A stretch of DNA of 39,970 nucleotides from Prevotellaceae bacterium (GCA_015256945.1 JABZLB010000029.1:1-39970); one strand, 5' to 3'; counted from the stretch's first letter, positions 23,707-33,025 are shown. Program-made: numbers and translations. The notes: generated by a model from the sequence alone, not told the origin.

Positions 23707-25989
23707 CTATACGGGGTCAACGTCAAAGTAGACCTGCAGTGTGCGGTAGGGTTTCTGTTCAACAAGCTGCTCACGTATGCACATAAGCTGCTCGCGGACA
23801 CGGTGCTGGTCGATGCCGTTTTCGAGCTTAATCACTATCTTGCGTATGCTCATCGCCTTTACACGAGCCACCGAAGGCTTGTCGGGACCGAGCACACGGT
23901 CGGCAAAAACATGCCTGAGCTGCGCCCCCATCTCCTGTGCAGCCATCTCAACAAGGCCGTCCTGCTTGTGCTTCAGGTAAATATACACCAGATGATAAAA
24001 CGGCGGATAGCGGAACATTTCACGCTCGGCAAGCAGGTCTTTGTAAAAGGAGGCGTAATTGTTATGCACTACCTGCTGTATAACAGGAAGCCCGGGGCTT
24101 CGTGTCTGCAGGATAACCCGCCCGCGCCTACCGCGTCGTCCTGCCCTGCCGCTTACCTGACTCATCATCATAAACGCCTGTTCGTAGGCACGAAAGTCGG
24201 GATAATTCAGCATCGAATCGGCATCGAGAATGCCCACTACCGCCACTTTGTCAAAGTCTAAGCCCTTGGTAACCATCTGTGTACCGATGAGCACGTTGGT
24301 ACGCCCCGCGCCAAACTCGCCTATCAAACGCTCATAGGCATTGCGCGTGCGCGTGGTATCGAGGTCCATCCGCGCCACACGAACTTCGGGGAAAAGCTCT
24401 GCAATAAGGTCTTCTATTTTCTCAGTGCCGTATCCGCGGCCCGAAAGGTTGGGGTTTTCACAGTTGGGACACACATGGGGCACGGGCATGGTGTAGCCGC
24501 AATAGTGGCATGTGAGCACATTCAGACGCTTATGATAGGTGAGCGACACATCGCAATTCTTGCACTTCGGCACCCATCCGCACACGCGACACTCAACCAT
24601 TGGTGCGAAGCCGCGGCGGTTTTGGAACAGAATAACTTGCTTACCCTCACTGAAAGCCTCGCGCATAGCCTTCAGCAACTGGGGCGAAAAGGGGCCGTTC
24701 ATCAGCTTGCGGTGTCGCAAATCCTTGATGTCAACCACCTCTATTTCGGGCAATTCTACCCCACTAAACCGTGTGGAGAGCGACACAAGACCGTATTTTC
24801 CGGTCTGCGCATTGTAGTAACTTTCCATCGACGGCGTAGCTGTTCCCAACACGGTTTGGGCGTTAAACATGCGCGCCAGCACAATAGCCACACTGCGTGC
24901 ATGGTAGCGGGGCGCGGGGTCTTGCTGCTTAAAGCTCGACTCGTGTTCCTCATCGACAATGACAAGACCCAGTTTTTGGAACGGCAGAAAGACGGCACTG
25001 CGCGCCCCCAGCACCACATCGTAGGGACGGGCAGAGAGCTGACGGTGCCATATTTCTACGCGTTCGGCATCGCTGTACTTTGAATGGTATATACCCAGAC
25101 GGTCGCCAAACACGCGGCGCAGCCGCTGCGTCATCTGCACGGTAAGCGCAATTTCGGGCAGAAGATAAAGTACTTGTCTGCCCTCATCGATGGCCTTCTG
25201 GATAAGATGTATGTAAATTTCGGTTTTTCCGCTTGATGTTACCCCGTGCAAAAGCACCACGGGACGGGTTTGCCACTGCTTTAAAATGGCGTCGTAAGCC
25301 TGTTGCTGCGGACGGCTAAGCGGGTGGATGTTTTCAGGATGCGGCTGCCCTGCGTGGTTCAACCGCCCTACTTCCTTTTCGTAAACTTCGAGGAAGCCCT
25401 GCTCTGTAAGGCGTTTTACGATGGCAGAAGTGCATCGTGCATCGTTCATCAGCTCCTCACGGGTAACCTCTTTGGGCTGCCAGGAGACATCGTCAGAAGG
25501 GGAAGCCTCATCAAAATGCACAAGACGAAGGTAACATAAAAAGGTTTCGTGCTGCTTAGGCGAACGCGAAAGCATATTCAACGCTACGTGAAGGGCCTGC
25601 TCGGAGCGGTAAGAGGGGGCAAGTTTCAGATAGGTTTCAGTCTTTATGCGGTAAGCCGTATCGGCCTTTAAGCCCGCTGGCAGCGCGGCATTGAGCACTT
25701 CACCTATGGGCGACATGTAGTAAGAGGCTATCCATTGCCACAGCCGCAACTGATGAGGTAGCAGTACGGGCGACGCATCGAGCACGCTCAGCACCTCTTT
25801 CAGCTTGCTTTCGTCAACAGGTGCACCGTTATCATGCACGCGCACAACAACGCCGGCATACGTCTTCGACTTGCCAAAAGGCACCAGAACACGCACGCCC
25901 GTAGTGCACGCCACGGCTATTTCGTCGGAGGCGGTATAGGTAAAAGTCCCCTCAAGAGGCACGGGAAGAATGACATCTACATACTTCAT
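23707..25989 (-). CDS. priA: Primosomal protein N' (replication restart helicase PriA)
   Basis: A 760-residue superfamily 2 helicase that reloads the replisome at stalled forks. The N-terminal DNA-binding part begins KYVDVILPVPLEGTFTY. Walker A GVTSSGKT lies at about 249-256, the DEEH box at 346-349, and helicase motif III is GTATPS. Eight zinc-binding cysteines follow (CRVCGW, CKNC, CHYC, CPNC), then GRGYGTEKI and the QVSGRAGRRGRRG motif VI. The frame is open upstream to 26070, but the ATG at 25989 gives the conserved N-terminus. A promoter box ends only 6 bases before this ATG, so the transcript may be leaderless. Complete and normal in length. Confidence 0.95.
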   Translation of the reverse strand: MKYVDVILPVPLEGTFTYTASDEIAVACTTGVRVLVPFGKSKTYAGVVVRVHDNGAPVDESKLKEVLSVLDASPVLLPHQLRLWQWIASYYMSPIGEVLNAALPAGLKADTAYRIKTETYLKLAPSYRSEQALHVALNMLSRSPKQHETFLCYLRLVHFDEASPSDDVSWQPKEVTREELMNDARCTSAIVKRLTEQGFLEVYEKEVGRLNHAGQPHPENIHPLSRPQQQAYDAILKQWQTRPVVLLHGVTSSGKTEIYIHLIQKAIDEGRQVLYLLPEIALTVQMTQRLRRVFGDRLGIYHSKYSDAERVEIWHRQLSARPYDVVLGARSAVFLPFQKLGLVIVDEEHESSFKQQDPAPRYHARSVAIVLARMFNAQTVLGTATPSMESYYNAQTGKYGLVSLSTRFSGVELPEIEVVDIKDLRHRKLMNGPFSPQLLKAMREAFSEGKQVILFQNRRGFAPMVECRVCGWVPKCKNCDVSLTYHKRLNVLTCHYCGYTMPVPHVCPNCENPNLSGRGYGTEKIEDLIAELFPEVRVARMDLDTTRTRNAYERLIGEFGAGRTNVLIGTQMVTKGLDFDKVAVVGILDADSMLNYPDFRAYEQAFMMMSQVSGRAGRRGRRGRVILQTRSPGLPVIQQVVHNNYASFYKDLLAEREMFRYPPFYHLVYIYLKHKQDGLVEMAAQEMGAQLRHVFADRVLGPDKPSVARVKAMSIRKIVIKLENGIDQHRVREQLMCIREQLVEQKPYRTLQVYFDVDPV

Positions 25990-25995
25990 GACGTG

Positions 25996-26003
25996 CAAAG
26001 ATA
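25996..26003 (-). promoter_or_regulatory. Candidate -7 box of priA, close to the start codon
   Basis: TATCTTTG on the minus strand matches TAnnTTTG and is followed by six bases and then the priA ATG. Transcription would begin at or next to the start codon. No -33 TTTG at the normal distance. Confidence 0.5.
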
Positions 26004-26071
26004 AAGAAAATAATTGGTGATTACGGCGTAAAGACAAGCCTAACTTGCCGCTTTCGGAGGGGGAAAACAAA

Positions 26072-26103
26072 AAACGGGGCTTACGTTCAGGTAAGCCCCG
26101 TTT
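26072..26103 (-). terminator. Intrinsic terminator after the outer-membrane protein gene
   Basis: A perfect 13-bp GC-rich stem (26072-26084 with 26091-26103), 6-base loop, followed on the minus strand by TTTTGTTTT. It lies 12 bases after the stop of the gene at 26116 and ends the type IX secretion transcript if that gene is co-transcribed. Confidence 0.92.
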
Positions 26104-26115
26104 GGGAAATATGTC

Positions 26116-26742
26116 TTAAAAATAATAAGCCAGGCCCAGCTGCCACGTACTTGCACGGCCATGGAAGCCTTTGTCGAGCGTGGTAAAGATCGATTTTGAC
26201 TTCAGTTCTCCGGTCTTTCCAATACCTATATTATAGTTGGTATTGACCTGAAGATGGCTTAACAGCATTACACCTAAGCCCACATTTATCGAGAAATCGG
26301 CATCGTTCCACTTCCAATTGATGTCCCTGTTCTTGTTGCCTATACTGAAAGAAGCCTGCGGACCTGCAAAGAAATAAATGCTGGCGTCGTCGCCCAGGCT
26401 AACATCGTAGCGCAAATTGACAGGTATTGATATGGCCTGTTGCGTGAGCGTAGTTGCACGATCTGTAATAATCTGTTCGTTTCCCTGCTCAGCAACAAAC
26501 TTGCTTGAGCGCTGACTGAAAAGCGCTGACGCGTCAACGTCCAGGCCAACAACAGGTAAAGTGAACTTCATTGTAGGACCAAAGTAGAATCCTTCGCTGT
26601 TTGACTTGTCGAGAACATGGCGGTTAAACTTCATGGTTGTAACGTTAAGACCACCCTTTACACCGAATTTTATCTGAGCCTGTGCCTGCAAAGCAAGCAT
26701 CAGCATGACGGCAACAAAGGCCGTTGACAAAAAATTTTTCAT
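26116..26742 (-). CDS. Small outer-membrane beta-barrel protein (PorT-like family)
   Basis: A 208-residue predicted barrel. The signal peptide MKNFLSTAFVAVMLMLALQA ends AQAQ, followed by IKFGVKGGLNVTTMKF, the usual opening of the Bacteroidetes outer-membrane beta-barrel (OMP_b-brl_2/PorT-like) family, and a C-terminal LGLAYYF with terminal Phe. Alternating strands and short turns continue throughout. An ATG two codons upstream (26748) directly abuts the AGGG sequence; the second ATG, six bases later, has more usual spacing and is chosen. It lies 90 bases after gldN, before a strong terminator, so it may be the last gene of that transcript. PorT itself works in type IX secretion, but members of this family are many, so a PorT role is not claimed. 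Confidence 0.8.
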   Translation of the reverse strand: MKNFLSTAFVAVMLMLALQAQAQIKFGVKGGLNVTTMKFNRHVLDKSNSEGFYFGPTMKFTLPVVGLDVDASALFSQRSSKFVAEQGNEQIITDRATTLTQQAISIPVNLRYDVSLGDDASIYFFAGPQASFSIGNKNRDINWKWNDADFSINVGLGVMLLSHLQVNTNYNIGIGKTGELKSKSIFTTLDKGFHGRASTWQLGLAYYF

Positions 26743-26832
26743 ACTCATCCCTTTTTAAGCTAAAACAAAAGTTTGGTTTTGAACACCAGTCTGCAATATA
26801 AACAAATGGTTTATACCATGAATTTACAACCA

Positions 26833-27894
26833 TTAATGGCGCTGGCGACGTACCGTTACACGTGCTGTTCCCGGCGAAGAAGGCGAGGAAGACGTGCGGG
26901 CACGGCGGTTACGGACGGTAGTTGCAGCTTCGCCCGAACGGCGATTACGGTGTACTTTGCGTTCAGCCTTGAGCGCTTTGGGGTCGAGTTTGGCAATACT
27001 GTCCAGTGAATCCTTGCGTGCAGCATCGCCCCACATGCTTTTTTCAAACTGCTCTATTTCGCTTTCAATGCGCTGTTGCTCACGCGAAAGTTTTACGCTA
27101 TCGTTGCCAACGGCCTGCGCCAGCGTTTTACCGAGCATGTTTGTAGTCTTGTAAATCTTACCCTTATAGGCGTTCATCGTGAAATAATCGTCAATGCTCA
27201 TTGTGGCAGCATTGTTAAGATTGCTCGTCATAATGGTTTGCTTGGCAAGAAAAGGGGCCAGATCGGCATATTTTACCCAAAACAAAGGATATTTGGTTAC
27301 GCCGTCACCAAAGTCGTCTTCGCGGTACATTACCGGGCAAAGAGCCTGTACCTGCGTGTGGAACGTAGCTGTATTCTGGTCGTAATACGTGCTCTCCTTG
27401 ACAAAATAACCTTTTACTTCGGCCGACGGAATATCGCTGTCGTCAATATGTATGCCTCTGTCGGTTCGCTCATAAAATATGTGATAGTCGTCGAGAAACT
27501 TGAGAGGGTTAATGCGTAACGCGTCAACAAAACGTTCGTTACCCGTATTTACGTCGTAGCTGTAAGCAGCCACGCCGCCATGTTTCGGCCCTAACATCAC
27601 CAGTTTAAACAAATAGGTAAACAGGCTCATTTGCGAACCCAAAGGCTCTACGGGGTAATAGAGCGCGGCATTGGCATTATCGTTGAGATTTAGTTCGCGA
27701 TAAACATCGCGCCGCCACACCACATCTTCGTTCATTTTAGTTTCAGTAGGAAACGACAACTGGGAACGAAGAGTTATGTTATTCTTGTTACTCTGCTGGG
27801 CAGCAGCCTCCTGTTCCTGGCGTCTTGCCCTGGGTTGTGCCGTGACCGTAAGGGTAAGGCCACCTATAAATAATATAAAGAGTATTCGCTTCAT
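26833..27894 (-). CDS. gldN: Type IX secretion/gliding protein GldN (PorN)
   Basis: A 353-residue periplasmic protein. The signal peptide MKRILFILFIGGLTLTVTAQ ends at about residue 19-20. The core includes VVWRRDVYRELNL, NPLKFLDDYHIFYERTDRG and YPLFWVKYADLAPFL, the recognisable GldN features. GldN binds GldK and forms the ring under the outer membrane in the type IX translocon. The last roughly 55 residues are Arg/Ser/Thr-rich and low in complexity, longer and more basic than I expect for the family. It follows gldM by 37 bases and is the fifth gene of the operon. Confidence 0.94.
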   Translation of the reverse strand: MKRILFILFIGGLTLTVTAQPRARRQEQEAAAQQSNKNNITLRSQLSFPTETKMNEDVVWRRDVYRELNLNDNANAALYYPVEPLGSQMSLFTYLFKLVMLGPKHGGVAAYSYDVNTGNERFVDALRINPLKFLDDYHIFYERTDRGIHIDDSDIPSAEVKGYFVKESTYYDQNTATFHTQVQALCPVMYREDDFGDGVTKYPLFWVKYADLAPFLAKQTIMTSNLNNAATMSIDDYFTMNAYKGKIYKTTNMLGKTLAQAVGNDSVKLSREQQRIESEIEQFEKSMWGDAARKDSLDSIAKLDPKALKAERKVHRNRRSGEAATTVRNRRARTSSSPSSPGTARVTVRRQRH

Positions 27895-27931
27895 AAAAGT
27901 TTCTTTTCCTGATTATAGAATTTTGCCTGCT

Positions 27932-29488
27932 TTATTTCACCTTTACCTCCATGGCTCCGGGCAGCGAGCGTGAAATGCCGTCAGGGCCAACGGCCTTGAT
28001 TTCGGTAATATAGAACCGGCGGCCACGTGACAAATGGCGGAACTGCTCACGCATACGGTCGGTAAAATTGTCGCCCGTCGATGCCATTTGCACGGCATTT
28101 CCCATGTTGTCATAGAAGACAGCCGAGAACGATGTCACCCTGAACTGTATGTCTAATATGCCATCATCAATGGCTGCACTGAGCCTACTGGCACCCATTA
28201 AGCCTGCCTTGGAAAGATTACCGCCCTTGTAACGGTCGGAGCCTAAAGCAATATATGCCGTAGGATCGGGCAGTTTGCGCACCTTAAATGTAAAGGGAGG
28301 GAACGTGCGTACCTTGCCATTGTCGCGCGCCGTAATGCGGAATGTGACGTCATGGCCTACTGCTGATGGTACGGCTACGTAGCGACCGGGCCCTTTCGAC
28401 GTAAGATGGCCGCCTGAAATACTTACACTAACACCATTCTGCGGGACGCCGGGAACACTGACACTAACCGGATTGGCAAAGCCTGCATAGAGTACATTCA
28501 TGAGGTCGGCAGCGACAGTGGCGTTGCCCGGTACCGGAATGACATTGTATTTTTGCAAGAAATTGCGGCGAAGTACATCGCCATTGGCATTACGCATAAG
28601 GATATATCCGCCGAACTGATGTTCACCAACGCCTCCAGCCGTGAAGCTATATGTACCGTTCGACGTGTTTACGCGCGAACCATTTACATATATTTGCGGT
28701 TGCTGTGTGGTGTCGACGGCAGCCATTACTATATTGGCTGTAAAGCGCTCGCCGGGGTAAAGGGTAGTTTTTTCAGGAACAACAAAGGCCTGAAGCTTAT
28801 TGACCCGAATATCCTTCATGTCGATATTCGATACCAATGTGTGCAGAACTTCGCCCTCGGCATAGCGTACATCGTTCTGCAATTTGGAAAGAAGTGTTAT
28901 GGCTGCAGCCACAGGCATGTTCTCAAACATATATTCCTGCCAGTTCTTACCGAGCGTACCCTCGCGACGTGGCACCGTTGTTGAGAGGTTACTGGCTATG
29001 ATTCGGCGCTGCCGCGGGTCGGTAACGTAAGTCAATACGCGTTCACGGAACGAGTTGACAGCGCGGAAAAGCTGGTCGCCTTTTCCATAAACCGGTGCCA
29101 GCATAATTGTACCTGCGGCATCAAGATTATCTGCATTCTTCAGATTTCTTATATCACCGTCTTTACCATCGGCCTCTTTCACAATGGCAATTTTTAAGGA
29201 TTGGGCGAAGTTATAGAGCGAATCGCTCATGTTTTTTACTTCAGTAGCTTTCGCGAACCAGGCCTTAACCTTCTCTGGATTCGATACCATCTGATCTCTG
29301 AAGTTGCCATAAAGTGCTTCGTTTTCGGCCGAAGAGTTGGCAGTCGTGCGGTTTAAGCCCTCCTCTACTATGGAGAAACCATGAAGCACCTCGGTTGACA
29401 CGTTCAGGGCCAACATCGCCAAAAGGACGATATACATTAAGTTTATCATCTTCTGACGGGGAGAAACAGGTCGTTTCTTAATTGCCAT
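27932..29488 (-). CDS. gldM: Type IX secretion motor/stalk protein GldM (PorM)
   Basis: A 518-residue protein with one N-terminal transmembrane helix (about residues 14-31, MINLMYIVLLAMLALNVS) and a large periplasmic part. The helix joins GldL in the inner membrane to form the proton-driven motor; the periplasmic four-domain shaft (D1 helical about 35-215, then Ig-like D2-D4) reaches the GldK/GldN ring. VLHGFSIVEEGLNRT after the helix and the repeated beta-sandwich pattern are family-typical. It begins 3 bases after gldL, so the two are coupled. Length is normal. Confidence 0.95.
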   Translation of the reverse strand: MAIKKRPVSPRQKMINLMYIVLLAMLALNVSTEVLHGFSIVEEGLNRTTANSSAENEALYGNFRDQMVSNPEKVKAWFAKATEVKNMSDSLYNFAQSLKIAIVKEADGKDGDIRNLKNADNLDAAGTIMLAPVYGKGDQLFRAVNSFRERVLTYVTDPRQRRIIASNLSTTVPRREGTLGKNWQEYMFENMPVAAAITLLSKLQNDVRYAEGEVLHTLVSNIDMKDIRVNKLQAFVVPEKTTLYPGERFTANIVMAAVDTTQQPQIYVNGSRVNTSNGTYSFTAGGVGEHQFGGYILMRNANGDVLRRNFLQKYNVIPVPGNATVAADLMNVLYAGFANPVSVSVPGVPQNGVSVSISGGHLTSKGPGRYVAVPSAVGHDVTFRITARDNGKVRTFPPFTFKVRKLPDPTAYIALGSDRYKGGNLSKAGLMGASRLSAAIDDGILDIQFRVTSFSAVFYDNMGNAVQMASTGDNFTDRMREQFRHLSRGRRFYITEIKAVGPDGISRSLPGAMEVKVK

Positions 29489-29491
29489 TGA

Positions 29492-30304
29492 TTATTCTTC
29501 TTTTAATGGAGCAGCACCAGGTGCAGCGACATGCATGTTCACTGTCATCGCTTCAATCATACGAGCATATATTTTATTGAGCTGGTCTATTTGCTGAGCC
29601 ATCTTACGTGTTTGCTCATTAATCTGATCAATAGTACCAACTTGCTGGCTGGCTCCTTTGAGTTGTATTTCGTAAACCTTGCTAATACCGGTCAATGTGC
29701 GGTTTAGATTCTCCATCTCTTCACTGTCACGGGTAAGACGTGAGCTTTGTTCGTTCACGCGTTTTAAGGTTTCTACCAGTTCCTGAAGCTCCGTAACATA
29801 ATTACCCTGCGCCTCATTCAGCTTCTCTGCCTCCTCTGCCGACATCTGCGGAACGTAAGCAGCCTGGGGCTGTTCTGCCAATTTTACAGTAACGTCCTGA
29901 TGATCAGATGCCGCCGTTGCACCCTGTGGTAGTTTTGCTGATGCAGCAACCGGAGCGGCAGCAGCCGAAGACGACACAACATTACCGGCAGCCCTTTCGT
30001 TCGAATAGGTTACCTTACCATCGGCAAGATACTCTTCAGTAAGGTGCGTTGGGATTTCACGGCCATCAGCTGTCTTGTCAAAGGGACGGTCAAAAGCCGA
30101 TATAAAGAACACAAGAACCTCAGTACCCATACCCAAAAACAATGCAATATTAGCCCAGGGAAGATGGGTAAGTTTAAACAACGCACCCAAAATTACAATT
30201 GCTGCGCCCCAGCTATACGCATAATTCAGGAATGTTTGTCCGGCTACTGTATCTATCCACTTTTGCAAGCGGTACACAATATTATACTTACTATATTCAG
30301 ACAT
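29492..30304 (-). CDS. gldL: Type IX secretion inner-membrane motor protein GldL (PorL)
   Basis: A 270-residue protein with two transmembrane helices at about 32-46 and 51-71. They carry Lys44 in ALFKLTHLP and Glu62 in GMGTEVLVFF; the Glu corresponds to the conserved membrane acid thought to carry protons. The cytoplasmic C-terminal part is mostly coiled coil (about 155-255) with an Ala-rich linker before it. With GldM it forms the rotary proton-powered motor. It starts 20 bases after gldK. Confidence 0.94.
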   Translation of the reverse strand: MSEYSKYNIVYRLQKWIDTVAGQTFLNYAYSWGAAIVILGALFKLTHLPWANIALFLGMGTEVLVFFISAFDRPFDKTADGREIPTHLTEEYLADGKVTYSNERAAGNVVSSSAAAAPVAASAKLPQGATAASDHQDVTVKLAEQPQAAYVPQMSAEEAEKLNEAQGNYVTELQELVETLKRVNEQSSRLTRDSEEMENLNRTLTGISKVYEIQLKGASQQVGTIDQINEQTRKMAQQIDQLNKIYARMIEAMTVNMHVAAPGAAPLKEE

Positions 30305-30324
30305 AGCTTGGTTTCTTTAAATGT

Positions 30325-31770
30325 TTATTTGCGTTTTTGCTTTGCTGTTGTGCTTGTTGCAAGCGAACGAACACAACGGAAGCCAATATAAGAACGGGGC
30401 TGGTTTTGATATTCCCAGGTTCGCCAGGCTGAACGGATATAGCTTTCAGGATCTTTCCATGAACCTCCACGAACACTTTTCTTCTTCAGTTTATAGGGAT
30501 CTTCGGCTGCTGCCTTGTATTCGAGCTGCGGATTCAGGTCGTTCATGGCATCAACGCCAGCCTCAGTGTACACCGTACTCGTCCATTCGGCCACGTTTCC
30601 TGCCATATCAAACAAGCCGTTAGAGTTGGGAGAATAGCTGCTTACGCGGCTCGTTATCAGGTTTCCATCCTTGGTATAGTTACCGCGGTCGGGCTTAAAG
30701 TTGGCATAATAGCAGCCATTACCGTTGGCCACATCCTTGTTTTCCCAGGGAAATTCGTTCTGGTTCTTTCCACGTGCCGCATATTCCCACTCGGCTTCTG
30801 TGGGCAAACGATAGCGCTGTATGTAGCGAGCTTCACCACCCAGGCCTTTCAACAAATAGTCGGTACGCCACGCACAGAAGGCGTTGGCCTGCTCCCAGGT
30901 AACACCTACAACCGGATAATCGTTGTAAGCTGGGTTTGAAAAGTAGTTGCGGAGGTAAGTTTCGTTATCTGAATTGCGGAAATCGTTTACCCAACAAGTA
31001 GTATCAGGGTAGATGTTTACGATGTAGGTATTCAGGAAGTCCCACGGTCCTGTAAGCTGACGATTGATGGTTTGACGCACAATTTTACCGTTATCGTCGA
31101 TATATGCCGTATCCTTGCTGATCATCACCACCTCATTAGGGTCGACCGTTTCATCAGTATTCAGGTTACGTTCTGACGGATTCAGACGGTTACGACGCAA
31201 AGCCGCCGTAACATAATCGTAAACCTCATACTTGTAATTCATCTGTTTGTAATCGAGCAACTTCTCTCCTGTAACAGGGTTGGTAACATAAAGACTCTCG
31301 ATGGCGCGCTGTTCGTCTTCGTTAGGCTTGCGCGGAAGGCGCTTGTCCCAATTGATATGGGGTGTTACAGGATTGCCCTGTTTATCCTCAGTTATCATGT
31401 AGGTTTCGTCACCTCCATACGAAGGGTCGGCCAGACGGGTACGTAAAATAGAATCGCGCACCCAATTAACAAACTGCTTATATTGCGAATTTGTGATTTC
31501 AGTCTCGTCCATCCAGAAACCATCTACTGAAATATCCTTAACCGGTGTTTTCTTTCCCCAGAGGCTGTCCTGACCTTCAAGTCCCATGCGCAGGTAACCA
31601 CGATTCACCCTTACCATGCCATAAGGTGCAGGTTCGGCGAATCCTTTACCACCCACGCCGACAACCTCTCCGCCACGTCCCGATGCAGAAGCACTCTTTG
31701 CACTGAAACATCCCGACAGCAGGGTTGTCAAACCAAGCAGGCACAAGCCCGTAATCAAATACTTATTCAT
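30325..31770 (-). CDS. gldK: Type IX secretion lipoprotein GldK (PorK)
   Basis: A 481-residue lipoprotein: the signal sequence ends LTTLLSGC with lipid-bearing Cys21. The mature part is an FGE-sulfatase/formylglycine-generating-type domain, with DETEITNSQYKQFV, RLPTEAEWEYAARG, FDMAGNVAEWTS and VRGGSWKDPESYIRSAWR. In GldK this fold is structural, forming the periplasmic ring with GldN. The start codon directly abuts the porP stop (no gap), a sign of coupling. The acid/basic-rich section at about 165-240 is an insert relative to plain FGE domains. Confidence 0.95.
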   Translation of the reverse strand: MNKYLITGLCLLGLTTLLSGCFSAKSASASGRGGEVVGVGGKGFAEPAPYGMVRVNRGYLRMGLEGQDSLWGKKTPVKDISVDGFWMDETEITNSQYKQFVNWVRDSILRTRLADPSYGGDETYMITEDKQGNPVTPHINWDKRLPRKPNEDEQRAIESLYVTNPVTGEKLLDYKQMNYKYEVYDYVTAALRRNRLNPSERNLNTDETVDPNEVVMISKDTAYIDDNGKIVRQTINRQLTGPWDFLNTYIVNIYPDTTCWVNDFRNSDNETYLRNYFSNPAYNDYPVVGVTWEQANAFCAWRTDYLLKGLGGEARYIQRYRLPTEAEWEYAARGKNQNEFPWENKDVANGNGCYYANFKPDRGNYTKDGNLITSRVSSYSPNSNGLFDMAGNVAEWTSTVYTEAGVDAMNDLNPQLEYKAAAEDPYKLKKKSVRGGSWKDPESYIRSAWRTWEYQNQPRSYIGFRCVRSLATSTTAKQKRK

Positions 31771-32709
31771 CTAAAGAATTCTTACGCTTTTATGTTTATT
31801 CTTTCCTTTTTTTACCAGATTAATATCTTGTTGATAGCCTACAAACAACTCATGGCTACCGTTGCCCGGATTCAAGCCCGATGTATAGAACTCGTAACTA
31901 TACCCCAGTACAATACCGTGAAAGCTGCCACCAACGAGCATGGTTACCGAATTTGTGGGGCTGTAACTTAGTCCGCCATACAACAATTTGTTGTCATGCG
32001 AATACACTAAGCGCCCCGTCACGTCGGCACGCCAGGCTACCATATCAGTCTTTACGAGCACCGACGGTTTTATTGTAAGAAACGGATTGTGCAGCTTTAT
32101 ATTGTATCCTCCTGACAAATAATACGTTTTGTCAATCGGTAACTCATTATTATCGCCTAATTTAACCAATGGGGATGTGATATGCTGGACGGAAATACCT
32201 GCATAAAAATCTTTTAAGGTATAATAAATACCTGCACCAAGGTCAACGGCATTGCCCGAAAGCTGCGCCGAGTTAAACGCCGGGTCGCCAGAATCGGCCA
32301 GATCAGCCTTACTTCCATCGAGCTTTTCGCTGATTAAGCCAGCCTGAAGACCAACACTAAGCTGCCCTCCAAGAAGCTTGAATTTGTAAGCATATTGTGC
32401 CGTCAGCCTCATGTGGGTAAACAAACCCAACCTGTCATTCATAAACAGTACGCCGGCACCATGATAGCTTCGCAGCGCATAAAAAGGCATGTCAGCGGCT
32501 GCATAAGCCGTCTGCGGGTTGTGTTCGAACCCGGCCATGTCCATAGCGTAGGCTGCCGTAACATTAATTTTAGGCTGCTTACCTGCTGATGCGGGGTTGA
32601 ACGACGTTTCCATGTCAAAATAATGACTGAACGACGGATCGTACTGGGCCTTGATTTCTCCAGCAAAATTCAGCAATAACCCCACTATAATTAATCTGCG
32701 TATATACAC
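31771..32709 (-). CDS. porP: PorP/SprF family type IX secretion outer-membrane protein
   Basis: A 312-residue outer-membrane barrel. The signal peptide MYIRRLIIVGLLLNFAGEIK ends at KAQ, and the mature part opens YDPSFSHYFDMETSFNPASAG, the PorP/SprF hallmark. Strand-rich sequence continues to the C-terminal LFVGYQQDINLVKKGK region. The start codon is GTG; no in-frame ATG precedes it and later ones would remove the signal peptide. It heads the porP-gldK-L-M-N operon in the order found in Porphyromonas. A terminator of the preceding gene lies 50 bases upstream, so the operon must start in that short gap, although no exact TAnnTTTG box is visible there. Confidence 0.93.
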   Translation of the reverse strand: MYIRRLIIVGLLLNFAGEIKAQYDPSFSHYFDMETSFNPASAGKQPKINVTAAYAMDMAGFEHNPQTAYAAADMPFYALRSYHGAGVLFMNDRLGLFTHMRLTAQYAYKFKLLGGQLSVGLQAGLISEKLDGSKADLADSGDPAFNSAQLSGNAVDLGAGIYYTLKDFYAGISVQHITSPLVKLGDNNELPIDKTYYLSGGYNIKLHNPFLTIKPSVLVKTDMVAWRADVTGRLVYSHDNKLLYGGLSYSPTNSVTMLVGGSFHGIVLGYSYEFYTSGLNPGNGSHELFVGYQQDINLVKKGKNKHKSVRIL

Positions 32710-32758
32710 AACCGAATAACGATATTTACGTATCGTTTATTTTGTTGGCAAACAAAAA

Positions 32759-32784
32759 AGCCGTTCTTATAACAAAGAACGGCT
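32759..32784 (-). terminator. Intrinsic terminator after the DUF2795 gene
   Basis: A perfect 10-bp stem (32759-32768 with 32775-32784), 6-base loop, followed on the minus strand by TTTTTTGTTTG. It separates the DUF2795 gene from the type IX operon. Confidence 0.92.
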
Positions 32785-32803
32785 CTATATGAATTACCTT
32801 ATT

Positions 32804-33025
32804 TTAATATTCATCTTCATTCCACAGAAAATCTTCCTTTGTAGGATAGTCTGGCCAAAGGTCTTCTATGCGCTCATATACATCACCTTCGTCTTCTATT
32901 TCCTGCAGATTCTCCAATACTTCATGCGGGGCACCGGAACGAACCGCATAATCAATCAGCTCTTCCTTTGTTGCCGGCCAGGGTGCATCTTCGAGCTTTG
33001 AGGCTAAATCAAGTGTCCAATACAT
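32804..33025 (-). CDS. DUF2795 family small acidic protein
   Basis: A 73-residue protein, MYWTLDLASKLEDAPWPATK onward, with KEELIDYAVRSGAPHEVLENL and an acidic tail DYPTKEDFLWNEDEY. This is the conserved DUF2795 pattern, present as a single small gene across Bacteroidetes. No signal peptide; cytoplasmic; function unknown. The frame is open 11 codons further upstream, but the ATG at 33025 matches the family start, and the promoter at 33056-33086 leaves a short leader. It is monocistronic with its own terminator. Confidence 0.9.
   Translation of the reverse strand: MYWTLDLASKLEDAPWPATKEELIDYAVRSGAPHEVLENLQEIEDEGDVYERIEDLWPDYPTKEDFLWNEDEY

Noticed and set aside
24475..25083. 202-codon plus-strand frame inside priA
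   Set aside because: Antisense shadow of a conserved helicase, produced by its GC-rich codon pattern.
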